64,000 nt of DNA from Deltaproteobacteria bacterium (GTDB taxonomy: Bacteria > Desulfobacterota > Desulfobacteria > Desulfobacterales > UBA5852). Below are positions 17,612 to 25,324 of the stretch, piece after piece. The notes below the pieces were generated by a model. That model did not search any database. It was not told the DNA's origin and was given only the letters and a program-made list of their open reading frames with translations. The stretch's first letter is position 1. Each line of letters begins with the position of its first letter. The stretch covers positions 1 to 64,000 of the forward strand of contig JAHLLS010000009.1 of the NCBI GenBank assembly GCA_020444045.1. Direction: 5' to 3'. Made by a program: the position numbers and the translations under genes.

Positions 17612-19356
17612 GGTGGTGAAGAAAAACGGCCTTCCATCCGCGCCAGATAGCTGATCGCCCTGACATTGTGGGGGTTGTAGCGAAGTGCGCCGTGGAGGCT
17701 CCGGGCTGCTGCCTGCCGATCGCCCTGAAAGTCCTGAATAATGGCCAGATTAAACAGCACTTCGTCAAGGTAAGCCGGCGCCTGATCGACCACCTGCCCA
17801 TATTGCAGCGTGGCCTCGTCGTAACGCCCCATCTTAGCATAGGCAAAGCCCAGGTTAAAGCGTGCGTCGGTCATCCGGTCATCAAGCGCCAGAACCCGCT
17901 CAAAGGCATGAATGGCCTGCGGATAGTCTTCCAGTCTTAACAGCACCAACCCGAGGTTGAAATGGGCCCGGATATTGTTCGGCGCACCTTCGATCACCTG
18001 TCGCCAAAGATCCACAGCCTTTTGCGGTTCCGAAACCATCAGAGAACGCGCCTGCTGCTCGAGCGGCAACAGGTGAGGCGCCAGCGATCCGGAGCTTTGC
18101 AAAACAGTCTTTTCTTCAGCGCCGATCGACACGGCTGTTTCCTTAAAGTTCCGCGCCTGAAAGGCTTCAAGGGACTGCCCCTGGTTTTTACCGGGAATAT
18201 GCCAGCGCACCCACATGAAAAAAAACGCCACCACCAGAAAGCCGGCAAGGCCTAACCGCAGCCATCGCCAACCGGGTGTGCGCATGGTTTTTGACGGTGA
18301 CGCAAAGGGGTGATAATGAAAGGCGCCCTTCGATGGAACCGGGTCAGAACCGGGATTGGTGTCCCGCGGTTCCAGGGTGTCGGGCAGGGCCTGGCCGGCC
18401 ATGAGGCCCCGCAGCTGGGTCTCCTCCGCCATTTTGTCTTCGGCAAACAGGTCGCTGACGAGGTCCCCCAGATGTCTCTCGATGGATCGGGAGGAGAGAT
18501 CGCCCAGACATTCTTCGATGGCCGCCAAGGCCACCGCGCAGTCCGAGAAACGGTCCGCCGGTCGGACGGCCAGAAGGCCCTGAAAAACGTGGCGGAGTTC
18601 CGGGCTCAAATCCGGCAGGCATTCTTCCGGCGGCGTAAATTCGCCGGTTTGCGCCCGCCGCAGGATTTCCATGGTATTGCCGTGATACAGGCGTCGCCCG
18701 GTAAGCAGCTCATACAGTATAATGCCGACGGCAAATATATCGGAGCGGTGATCGATGATTTTCCCCTGGGCCTGCTCAGGGGACATATAGGCCACTTTTC
18801 CCTTCAGCACCCCGGCTTCGGTGGTATCCCCGCGATCGGTGGCTTTGGCAATACCAAAATCGAGGATTTTGACCTGGCCGGCATAGGTCACGAAAATATT
18901 CTGAGGGCTGATGTCGCGGTGTACGATATGCAGTGGCTGACCGGCCATGTCGGAAAGGCGATGCGCGTACTCCAGTCCGGAACATATGGACGCCGCAACG
19001 GCGAGGCTGTTTTCTACGCCCAGCGGACGCTTGTGATCAGCCAGGGCCGTCGTCAGGGTGCGTAAATCCTTGCCCTGCAGATACTCCATGACAATGAAAT
19101 AAGCCTCATCCCGGCAGCCAAAATCGTAAATCTGGACAATATTGGGGTGTTGCAGGAAAGCGGCCAGCTTGGCCTCTTCGATAAACGCCTCGACCACCTC
19201 CGGTTCGATCGAGAAATGGGCGTGCATCTTTTTGACCGCGACCAGTTTTTGAAACCCCTGCTCACCCTGGATCCTGGCACGGAAAAGCTCCGCCATGCCA
19301 CCAAAGGCAATGCGGTCAAGAATCTGGTATTTACCGAATTGCGTAAAGGCTTCCAT
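17608..19356 (-). CDS. Membrane Ser/Thr protein kinase with C-terminal TPR domain
   Basis: 582 residues. The kinase domain covers about residues 9-270 with all key motifs: glycine loop IAFGGMAELF, VAVKKMH (Lys), catalytic loop HIVHRDISPQNIFV, KILDFGIAKA and AYMSPEQAQG. One transmembrane helix follows at about 370-390 (LGLAGFLVVAFFFMWV), placing the kinase in the cytoplasm. The periplasmic part has TPR repeats (RAHFNLGLVLLRLEDYPQAI, DARFNLGFAYAKMGRYDEAT). It is co-translated with the LysM lipoprotein. This architecture is common in deltaproteobacteria; substrates are unknown. Confidence 0.93.
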   Translation of the reverse strand: MEAFTQFGKYQILDRIAFGGMAELFRARIQGEQGFQKLVAVKKMHAHFSIEPEVVEAFIEEAKLAAFLQHPNIVQIYDFGCRDEAYFIVMEYLQGKDLRTLTTALADHKRPLGVENSLAVAASICSGLEYAHRLSDMAGQPLHIVHRDISPQNIFVTYAGQVKILDFGIAKATDRGDTTEAGVLKGKVAYMSPEQAQGKIIDHRSDIFAVGIILYELLTGRRLYHGNTMEILRRAQTGEFTPPEECLPDLSPELRHVFQGLLAVRPADRFSDCAVALAAIEECLGDLSSRSIERHLGDLVSDLFAEDKMAEETQLRGLMAGQALPDTLEPRDTNPGSDPVPSKGAFHYHPFASPSKTMRTPGWRWLRLGLAGFLVVAFFFMWVRWHIPGKNQGQSLEAFQARNFKETAVSIGAEEKTVLQSSGSLAPHLLPLEQQARSLMVSEPQKAVDLWRQVIEGAPNNIRAHFNLGLVLLRLEDYPQAIHAFERVLALDDRMTDARFNLGFAYAKMGRYDEATLQYGQVVDQAPAYLDEVLFNLAIIQDFQGDRQAAARSLHGALRYNPHNVRAISYLARMEGRFSSPP

Positions 19357-19532
19357 TTTCGAAATCCATGGCAGGGTTATCCCCCGCCCCTCTGTGCACG
19401 CTCGTCAACGGCCGATGTAAAATGAATCGTATCAAAGCGTTAGGGGATAGATCAACTCCCTTTAGAAATCATGTCCCCTGGCGCACCCCGCTCCGTTAGG
19501 GCAAAACAGCGGCGGCAAGGGGCATCCAACTG

Positions 19533-20843
19533 TCAGAGATGGATGCCGGCCTGGCGGTTCAGTTTCTGCCAGTAGCGTCGGTAGGACCAGCAAGGAGGCT
19601 TCCCAAGGCCCGTTCTCGCGGACGACAGGCGGTTGATTTGGCGTTCCGTCCAGTCCCGGGAACGACGAAAGGCCCCGGCTGTGATGGTGATTTTCGAGCG
19701 GCCTGTGATTGCGCCGGTCTCCTGAAACAGGTCCGCCTGCAAAGTCTGCCGCTCTGCGCAGCAGGCTGCCGAGCCCGCTTCGAAATCCAGCAGCAACCGA
19801 CGGTGGAACTGCTCGTGGCACCACCACAAAGAGGCCGGATCGAAATGGCGTTGCGGCGCAGGACCGATATCCGGCAAAACGTCACCGGAAAACCAGACCG
19901 GTTTGAATAACGAGGTGCACGGTGCGGAGGTCCCCGTCACCCAAAACGTCGAATCGCCCGGCTGCAAATGGGCCACCAGGGACCCGGTCGTCTGGCTGGC
20001 GTTGCGGGTCAACCCGTTGGCGGCATGGGCACAAATGCGATCGCCCAGCCAATGGCTGTCCGGCCGGTAGGCGGCGCTCCCATGATCCTGCAGCACCCGG
20101 ATGGCCAAGGGGGTGTCGATCTGACCGTCGGCAGTCCGCAGATGCGCCTGGGCGCATGCGCGCCGGGCACGCGAGGCCGAGAAAAAGGTGTAAAAACGAT
20201 CCGCAAAATGACGGGCGAAATGCAGGGGTTTGCCCCGTGGTTTGAGACGGGCCAGGTCGGGATGGGCCCGATCGAAATCAGCCCCGAGAGTCAGTCCGTT
20301 GCTGATGGCGTAAGACCCCTGGATGCGTTTCGCTGCCCATAAATGTCCGGCGGTTTCCATGACCCAGGCGATTTGCGGATCGGCCAGGATAAAGCTATTG
20401 TGATACGCCATGCGGCGGTCGCGGTAGCCGCAGATCCCGCCCTGCCCGAAATCGTGCAGCAGGCCGGCCATGACGTCCACCCCCTGCTCCGCCGTTCCCG
20501 CCCGCTCCAGGGCCAAGCGCAGCATATCCATGCCGGTCAGGCCGTCCTTGCGGTTCAGCGGCATTCGGGTCCATACGGCCTCGTTGCCGATCACCAGACC
20601 CGCCGCATTGGCCCCCATCTCCGCCCCCCACATCCAGAACGGACGGCAGAGCAACACTGCGCGTGTGGCGGGCACCTGGGGGATGTCGATATAGGTGCAC
20701 CGCAGGCGGGCTCCGGGTGGGTATTCCCGCGCCGGATGATATTCGAGGGCCTGGGCCTCATTGGCTTCCCGGTCGCTGTTCTTGCCGAAAATCACCGAAC
20801 CGTCGGCCGTGGCGGCTGCCGTTGCTACGAATGTGTCGCACAT
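19533..20843 (-). CDS. C69-family (dipeptidase/acylase-like) N-terminal nucleophile hydrolase
   Basis: 436 residues from the ATG at 20843. Cys2 (MCDTFVATAAATADG) is the expected N-terminal nucleophile once Met is removed, and SVIFGKNSDREANEAQ is the signature stretch of family C69. Typical members (PepD) cleave dipeptides; relatives in the same fold transfer acyl groups. No signal peptide is present. The frame extends 41 residues upstream, but that part lacks family character and would hide the catalytic Cys. The gene starts 7 bases after the kinase-like gene and is the last of a tight three-gene operon with a class III aminotransferase. Confidence 0.85.
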   Translation of the reverse strand: MCDTFVATAAATADGSVIFGKNSDREANEAQALEYHPAREYPPGARLRCTYIDIPQVPATRAVLLCRPFWMWGAEMGANAAGLVIGNEAVWTRMPLNRKDGLTGMDMLRLALERAGTAEQGVDVMAGLLHDFGQGGICGYRDRRMAYHNSFILADPQIAWVMETAGHLWAAKRIQGSYAISNGLTLGADFDRAHPDLARLKPRGKPLHFARHFADRFYTFFSASRARRACAQAHLRTADGQIDTPLAIRVLQDHGSAAYRPDSHWLGDRICAHAANGLTRNASQTTGSLVAHLQPGDSTFWVTGTSAPCTSLFKPVWFSGDVLPDIGPAPQRHFDPASLWWCHEQFHRRLLLDFEAGSAACCAERQTLQADLFQETGAITGRSKITITAGAFRRSRDWTERQINRLSSARTGLGKPPCWSYRRYWQKLNRQAGIHL

Positions 20844-20850
20844 GAAATCG

Positions 20851-21795
20851 TCACCGTTTGATCGGCCCGGGAAGAATAAATTCGTAGCGACGGCGCAACA
20901 GATACCGGGACAGCCATCGATCCATTCGCCGAAATGCCAGAAACAGTGTCCAGATGATGCGATCACTGCGGTAATAGCGATCCACCGTTTTCGGCTGGAT
21001 TGGCCGGTCCAGAACGGTCGAATAGTGGTTGATGGTCTCGGTCACGGGGACAATCAGATCCGGCCGCTGCTCCTTGTATAGATTAGCGATCAGGTCGATC
21101 ACCACGTCACGGTGGGAATAATAGCGATTCATCACATCGGCCAGAAAAAACCGTCTGAGAATCCAACGCAGGGCGCCCGGCGCACTTTTCAGCAGTTTTT
21201 CGGGATCCAGTTGTTCCCGGCCGTCGATTCGGAACAACGGGGTGCTCGTGTCGATATACAGCACCGCATGCGATGGATCGTACACGGAACGCACCCAGTT
21301 GGACAACTGCCCGTCCAGGGCCAGTTCCAGGTACGGCTTGCGGGTAGCGTTGAAGGCCCAGACACCGTCGATCAGCCTCACGATGTCGCGTATCAGCAAC
21401 AGCACATCGTCACGGTCGATCGCATGGATGAGATGATGGCCGAAGTCTTCATCCGGCAGCTGCCGCTGCACAATATAGAGGACAACACCCCCGCCGGCCG
21501 ATGGAACCACGGCGGTGGCCTGCTCCGGAAGGGTCAGTCCGGCCTCCCCAAGGTGCCGGCTGTAGGTGTGGAACATCGCCGCATAGGATTCGGCTTCCGG
21601 GACCGTGCCGAAAATCGGCATGCGCTTGAACGCGACCGCCGGCATCCCTTCGATGGCAAAAATACTCGATATTTCACCATATCCCAGGATACGGGCCGGA
21701 ATCCGGGACGTCTCGGGATGCTGGGGATCCAGCCCCGTTTCAAAGCGTTCCAGAAATTCCCGGTCGACGGACAAGGAGTGTTCCATCAGAACCAT
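20851..21795 (-). CDS. Kinase-fold-like protein of unknown function
   Basis: About 314 residues from the ATG at 21795, with GAGG four bases upstream. I do not know a named function; from memory it may fall in DUF6206, but I am not sure. The layout resembles aminoglycoside-phosphotransferase or protein-kinase folds. ARILGYGEISSIFAIEG with AFKRMPIF resembles a glycine loop plus Lys; LALDGQLSNWV resembles the D..N catalytic loop; and VLYIDTSTPLF resembles the metal-binding Asp. It sits between a class III aminotransferase (60 bases upstream) and a C69 hydrolase (7 bases downstream), so a small-molecule phosphotransferase or ligase step is conceivable. Confidence 0.65.
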   Translation of the reverse strand: MVLMEHSLSVDREFLERFETGLDPQHPETSRIPARILGYGEISSIFAIEGMPAVAFKRMPIFGTVPEAESYAAMFHTYSRHLGEAGLTLPEQATAVVPSAGGGVVLYIVQRQLPDEDFGHHLIHAIDRDDVLLLIRDIVRLIDGVWAFNATRKPYLELALDGQLSNWVRSVYDPSHAVLYIDTSTPLFRIDGREQLDPEKLLKSAPGALRWILRRFFLADVMNRYYSHRDVVIDLIANLYKEQRPDLIVPVTETINHYSTVLDRPIQPKTVDRYYRSDRIIWTLFLAFRRMDRWLSRYLLRRRYEFILPGPIKR

Positions 21796-21855
21796 CACAC
21801 CTCGATTGCGGGCGACCCACCTGTGGCGGCGCACCAGGTCAGCCCCAGTCGGATT

Positions 21856-23100
21856 TCAACCCAGGGTCTCACGAAATTCAGCCGCCGCCGCGAGCGCCTG
21901 ATCCAGGCGTTCCAGCACCCATGGGACACGATCGAGCGCCATGGTCAGCGGCGGCAGACATTGGCACACCGCCGGTGCATTGTTGGCGTATACCATCAGA
22001 AGGCCGTGGTCATAGGCGGTTTTGGAAAGGATGGGACCGCACCAATCATCTTGCAATTCGAGCCCCATCATCAATCCAAGCTGGCGAACACCCCGGAAGA
22101 AAGGGTTGTGCCGGACCTGAAGCGCTTCGAATCCTTCCCGGAAATGATGGGCCAGGGCCTGCACATGGGCCAAGAAATCGGGATGGGCCGACAGTTCCAG
22201 GACCTTGCGGGCAACGGGGCACCCGAGTTCCGCCCCCCCGAAAGTCGAAATATGAATGAAGGGGTCGGCGTGGAACACCGCTTCCAACGGTTGCCGAAGG
22301 ATCGTGGCGCTCATGGGATAAAGCCCCCCGGAAAGGCCTTTGCCGATGACGACCATATCCGGCTGGACCGCGAAATGCTCGAACCCCCAAAACCGTCCGG
22401 TGCGACCCAGACCGGTTTGAACCTCGTCCAGAATCAGGAGAGCGCCGACCCCGTCGCACATCCGGCGGACATCGGCAAAGTAGGTGTCGGCTGCCAGGGC
22501 CATGCCCAAGGTGGCCGGCACCGTCTCCAGGATAACCGCGGCCGTGTCTTCATCCAGGGCTTCTGCCAAAGCGCCAGCATCGTTGAAAGGCACCTGCTGG
22601 AAACCGGACGGCTGGGGACCGAAAGGCTGACGGTATTTGAGGTCGCCCGTGGCCAGGGCCAGCCCGGTATGGCCGTGATACCCCCCCTGGGCGGAAATGA
22701 TCGTGGCGCGACCGGTATGGGCCCGGGCCACCTTGATGGCCAGATCCACGGCTTCACCGCCGCCCGAGGCAAAAACAGCGTAATCCAGATCCCCCGGCAT
22801 AAGCGCCGCCAAGTCACGGGCCAGCAGGGCCCGCTCCGTGCTGATCAGGTGGTGGTTGCCGATGTCGAGGCGATCCAGGCTTTCTTTCAGGACATCGATC
22901 AAGACCGGATGACGGTGCCCCAAATTGAAAACACCGCCGTTGGAGTGCAGGTTGAAAAGTTTTTTCGCGCCATCCTGGTCGTGGAGAAACAGGCCGCGGC
23001 GCTCGCCCATGACGAAATCCATCCCGAATTGCCGGAAAAAAGCCACTTTACCGGAGGATACATGGGCTTCAAAGGCATTGATGGCGTCTTCTCTGTTCAT
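21856..23100 (-). CDS. Class III PLP-dependent aminotransferase
   Basis: 414 residues. Fold-type I PLP enzyme of the ornithine/acetylornithine/4-aminobutyrate group. YAVFASGGGEAVDLAIKVAR is the cofactor phosphate-binding region. LLILDEVQTGLGRTGRFWGF holds the PLP-nitrogen Asp, and MVVIGKGLSGGLYPMSA contains the Schiff-base Lys. The HLISTERALLARDLA and NGGVFNLGHRHP segments are also family-typical. The amino donor and acceptor cannot be read off. As first gene of an operon with a kinase-like protein and a C69 hydrolase it is more likely to serve a dedicated pathway than arginine synthesis. Confidence 0.9.
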   Translation of the reverse strand: MNREDAINAFEAHVSSGKVAFFRQFGMDFVMGERRGLFLHDQDGAKKLFNLHSNGGVFNLGHRHPVLIDVLKESLDRLDIGNHHLISTERALLARDLAALMPGDLDYAVFASGGGEAVDLAIKVARAHTGRATIISAQGGYHGHTGLALATGDLKYRQPFGPQPSGFQQVPFNDAGALAEALDEDTAAVILETVPATLGMALAADTYFADVRRMCDGVGALLILDEVQTGLGRTGRFWGFEHFAVQPDMVVIGKGLSGGLYPMSATILRQPLEAVFHADPFIHISTFGGAELGCPVARKVLELSAHPDFLAHVQALAHHFREGFEALQVRHNPFFRGVRQLGLMMGLELQDDWCGPILSKTAYDHGLLMVYANNAPAVCQCLPPLTMALDRVPWVLERLDQALAAAAEFRETLG

Positions 23101-23197
23101 AAGGGATGTTCCCGCTTTGCTGCCGAATGGCAGACATCGCCGCGGTCGTCAGGGGGATCCCATTCCCGGTTGTCCCCACCCTGAAACAATCGGCCGC

Positions 23198-23401
23198 CTA
23201 CCATAGGGGGATTTGCGCCAGTATATCCGGATGGCGGCGTTCCAGCCATGTCCGCAAGGACTCCGGGCCGGACGAAGCGACATCATCGGACAATGAAAAA
23301 TCGGCAAGCGATTCGGTCTGATACCGAGTGTAATTTTCCAGAAGCGCCGGATTATTGTTCTTGAGCCACAGCCGGATCTTGGCGTCTGTCATCTTGTCCA
23401 T
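23198..23401 (-). CDS. Small hypothetical protein, 67 residues
   Basis: The frame starts MDKMTDAKIRLWLKNNNPALL and ends RTWLERRHPDILAQIPLW. Two similar short blocks, RLWLKNNNPALL and RTWLERRHPDIL, look like a duplicated helical unit of about 12 residues. The codon pattern fits the genome. The ribosome-binding site is weak (AGGTTTTCC before ATG 23401; a second ATG lies 9 bases on). It stands 97 bases upstream of the aminotransferase operon on the same strand. Not recognised. Confidence 0.5.
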   Translation of the reverse strand: MDKMTDAKIRLWLKNNNPALLENYTRYQTESLADFSLSDDVASSGPESLRTWLERRHPDILAQIPLW

Positions 23402-23629
23402 GGAAAACCTCTGATAGCAAACATACTATGGGTTGAAGGCGGCGGTCATCCCCGCAGTCCAAATGCCGATGATCGTCATCAGGCATGATATCATTATCGG
23501 CCGCCTACCACGCAGGCTTGCCGCGTCCCGCTTTCAGGAATTCTCATCCGACGGGCGATGCCATCGGCGTCGATGGGCTGTTCGGTTCTATTGAAATTGC
23601 ACGGGCATGTCAAACACTGCTGCTGACCA

Positions 23630-24475
23630 TTACCCATCCCGGGATATGAGATTCGCCAGGCGCACGAATTCTTCGACCGCCAAGGTCTCCGCCCGGCGCC
23701 GGGGTTCGATATCAGCGCGTGCGAGCCATCTTTCCACCTGAGCGTGATCGGCATTCAGGATGTTTCCGGCCAGGGCATTGCGAAGGGTTTTGCGACGCTG
23801 CGAGAAGCCGGCTTTCACCACGCGGGACAGCATCTGCTCGTCATCGGCCGGATAGGGGATACGCTCCTCGATGGTCACGCTGATCACCTGCGAATCAACC
23901 TTGGGGCGGGGATAAAACAGGTTGGCCGGGGCTTCCGCAACCACTTTGACGTCACAGCCATACTGCAGCATGACCGACAAACGGCCGTAATCGCGATTCC
24001 CTGGAGCGGCAATCAGCCGCTGAGCCATTTCTTTCTGAAGCATGAGAAGCGCGCGCCGGATATACGCACGTGAGGCGATCAGAAGGACAATAATCTGGGA
24101 GGAAATGTTATACGGCAAATTCCCGATGACGATGACCGGCGGTTTCTCAGGGCCGAAAAGGTCCGCAAAATTCACGGTCAGAATATCCTGATGGACCAGT
24201 TCGACATTGGAAAGATGATGAACCGCCAGCTCCGTGCGCAGCAGATCGAGCAGCTGTGCATCCTTATCCACGGCCACGAGACGGGCTGCTTTTTTAGCCG
24301 CTGGAATGGTGATGGCCCCCAGCCCGCAGCCAATTTCAAGAACGTGGTCATTTTCTTTGATTCCGGCACGATCCACGATGGTCTCCGCCAGGGCCTGGTT
24401 CAGCAGAAAATTCTGACCAAGACTTTTCTTGGGCCTGAGGTTCGATACTTTGAGTAAAATACGAGGCGATGTCAT
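23630..24475 (-). CDS. rsmA: 16S rRNA (adenine1518-N6/adenine1519-N6)-dimethyltransferase
   Basis: 281 residues, normal length for RsmA/KsgA. The enzyme dimethylates two adjacent adenines in the helix 45 loop of 16S rRNA during small-subunit maturation, using SAM. RPKKSLGQNFLLNQALAETI is the N-terminal signature, HVLEIGCGLGAIT is SAM motif I, and VIGNLPYNISSQI is the NLPY catalytic motif. FYPRPKVDSQVI and GFSQRRKTLRN are conserved C-terminal elements. It appears to be transcribed alone; the next minus-strand gene is the small 67-residue ORF 228 bases downstream. Confidence 0.97.
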   Translation of the reverse strand: MTSPRILLKVSNLRPKKSLGQNFLLNQALAETIVDRAGIKENDHVLEIGCGLGAITIPAAKKAARLVAVDKDAQLLDLLRTELAVHHLSNVELVHQDILTVNFADLFGPEKPPVIVIGNLPYNISSQIIVLLIASRAYIRRALLMLQKEMAQRLIAAPGNRDYGRLSVMLQYGCDVKVVAEAPANLFYPRPKVDSQVISVTIEERIPYPADDEQMLSRVVKAGFSQRRKTLRNALAGNILNADHAQVERWLARADIEPRRRAETLAVEEFVRLANLISRDG

Positions 24476-24862
24476 AAAATGGTTTTTCCTTAACGCCTGT
24501 CAGGATGGCATTTTTTTCTTGACGGCGTCGTCCGGAAGCGGACCTGCGGCAAGCATAGAAAATACGATAGCCCCATCTGGACTACCGGAAAGGGGCGGCC
24601 TTGGCAAGCCATTTGGCACCCGATGACAAATTGACTTAATTCGATTCCATGCCGCTTGACTTTAGATATTTCGTAAGTAATTTTTTCTGACGGCATGGAC
24701 ACATACCGCAACAACCGGACGCCCTTTACCGACATTGGTTCGATCCACCGTGAAAAATGGGCCTGCAGCATAGCCGACCAAGCCGTTGCACGTCGGTAGG
24801 ATAAGTCATTCACCAATGACCAACAAGGATAAGGATTCGAATCGGTTGCGAAGGAGGAAAAC
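24476..24862. other. Divergent intergenic region between rsmA and the small winged-helix-like gene
   Basis: 387 bases between two genes read outward, so it must hold both promoters. Candidate -35 boxes TTGACT occur at 24631-24636 and 24656-24661, but neither has a good -10 partner at 16-18 bases. No ORF, stem with T-run or repeat of note was seen. Confidence 0.4.
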
Positions 24863-25234
24863 ATGACGCGCAAAAAAGGAAAAGCGGTGAGCTTTGACGC
24901 CATGGTAAAATTTTTTATCCAAAATTATAATATTCCGACCAAAAATGACCTGGACAAGCTCCATGTGCGTCTTGACCAGATCGAACGCCTCCTCCGATCC
25001 GGCAGCGCCCGAGCAAGCGCCACGGGCAAGAACAGGGGCGCCGCTAAAATTGGCGCGGTGACCGCGCTGGATACCGTCTTCGATATCATCCAGAAGGCCC
25101 CGAAGGGATCGTCCTTCAAAGACATTCAGAACAAGACCGGCTATGACGATAAGAAGATTCGCAACGTCATTTTCCGTCTCAATAAAATGGAGAAAATTAA
25201 ACGTAAAAGCCGCGGCATCTACGTGGCGTCCTGA
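24863..25234 (+). CDS. Small protein with coiled-coil and winged-helix-like C-terminus
   Basis: 123 residues with an AAGGAGG ribosome-binding site upstream. The N-terminal half, AMVKFFIQNYNIPTKNDLDK followed by LHVRLDQIERLL, looks like an amphipathic helix and short coiled coil. A basic Ala/Gly-rich linker follows. The C-terminal half, VFDIIQKAPKGSSFKDIQNK then DDKKIRNVIFRLNKMEKIKR, has the helix-turn-helix-wing pattern of small DNA-binding domains. It is probably a nucleoid or regulatory protein; I do not recognise a named family. It stands alone, 90 bases before the metalloprotease gene. Confidence 0.75.
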   Translation: MTRKKGKAVSFDAMVKFFIQNYNIPTKNDLDKLHVRLDQIERLLRSGSARASATGKNRGAAKIGAVTALDTVFDIIQKAPKGSSFKDIQNKTGYDDKKIRNVIFRLNKMEKIKRKSRGIYVAS

Positions 25235-25324
25235 TCATCCGACCATTTTCGCTGCCTGAGGCGGACATGGTCATGCCACCACAACGCGTCCGCAAGCCAA
25301 TTCTATTTCCCCCATACGACAAGG

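Noticed and set aside
21112-23184. 690-codon plus-strand frame opposite the aminotransferase and kinase-like genes
   Set aside because: An antisense shadow of real minus-strand genes; the translation is His/Gln/Gly/Arg-rich without domains.
23494-23637. 47-codon Cys-containing frame overlapping the rsmA end
   Set aside because: No convincing ribosome-binding site and overlap with rsmA; conservation unknown.
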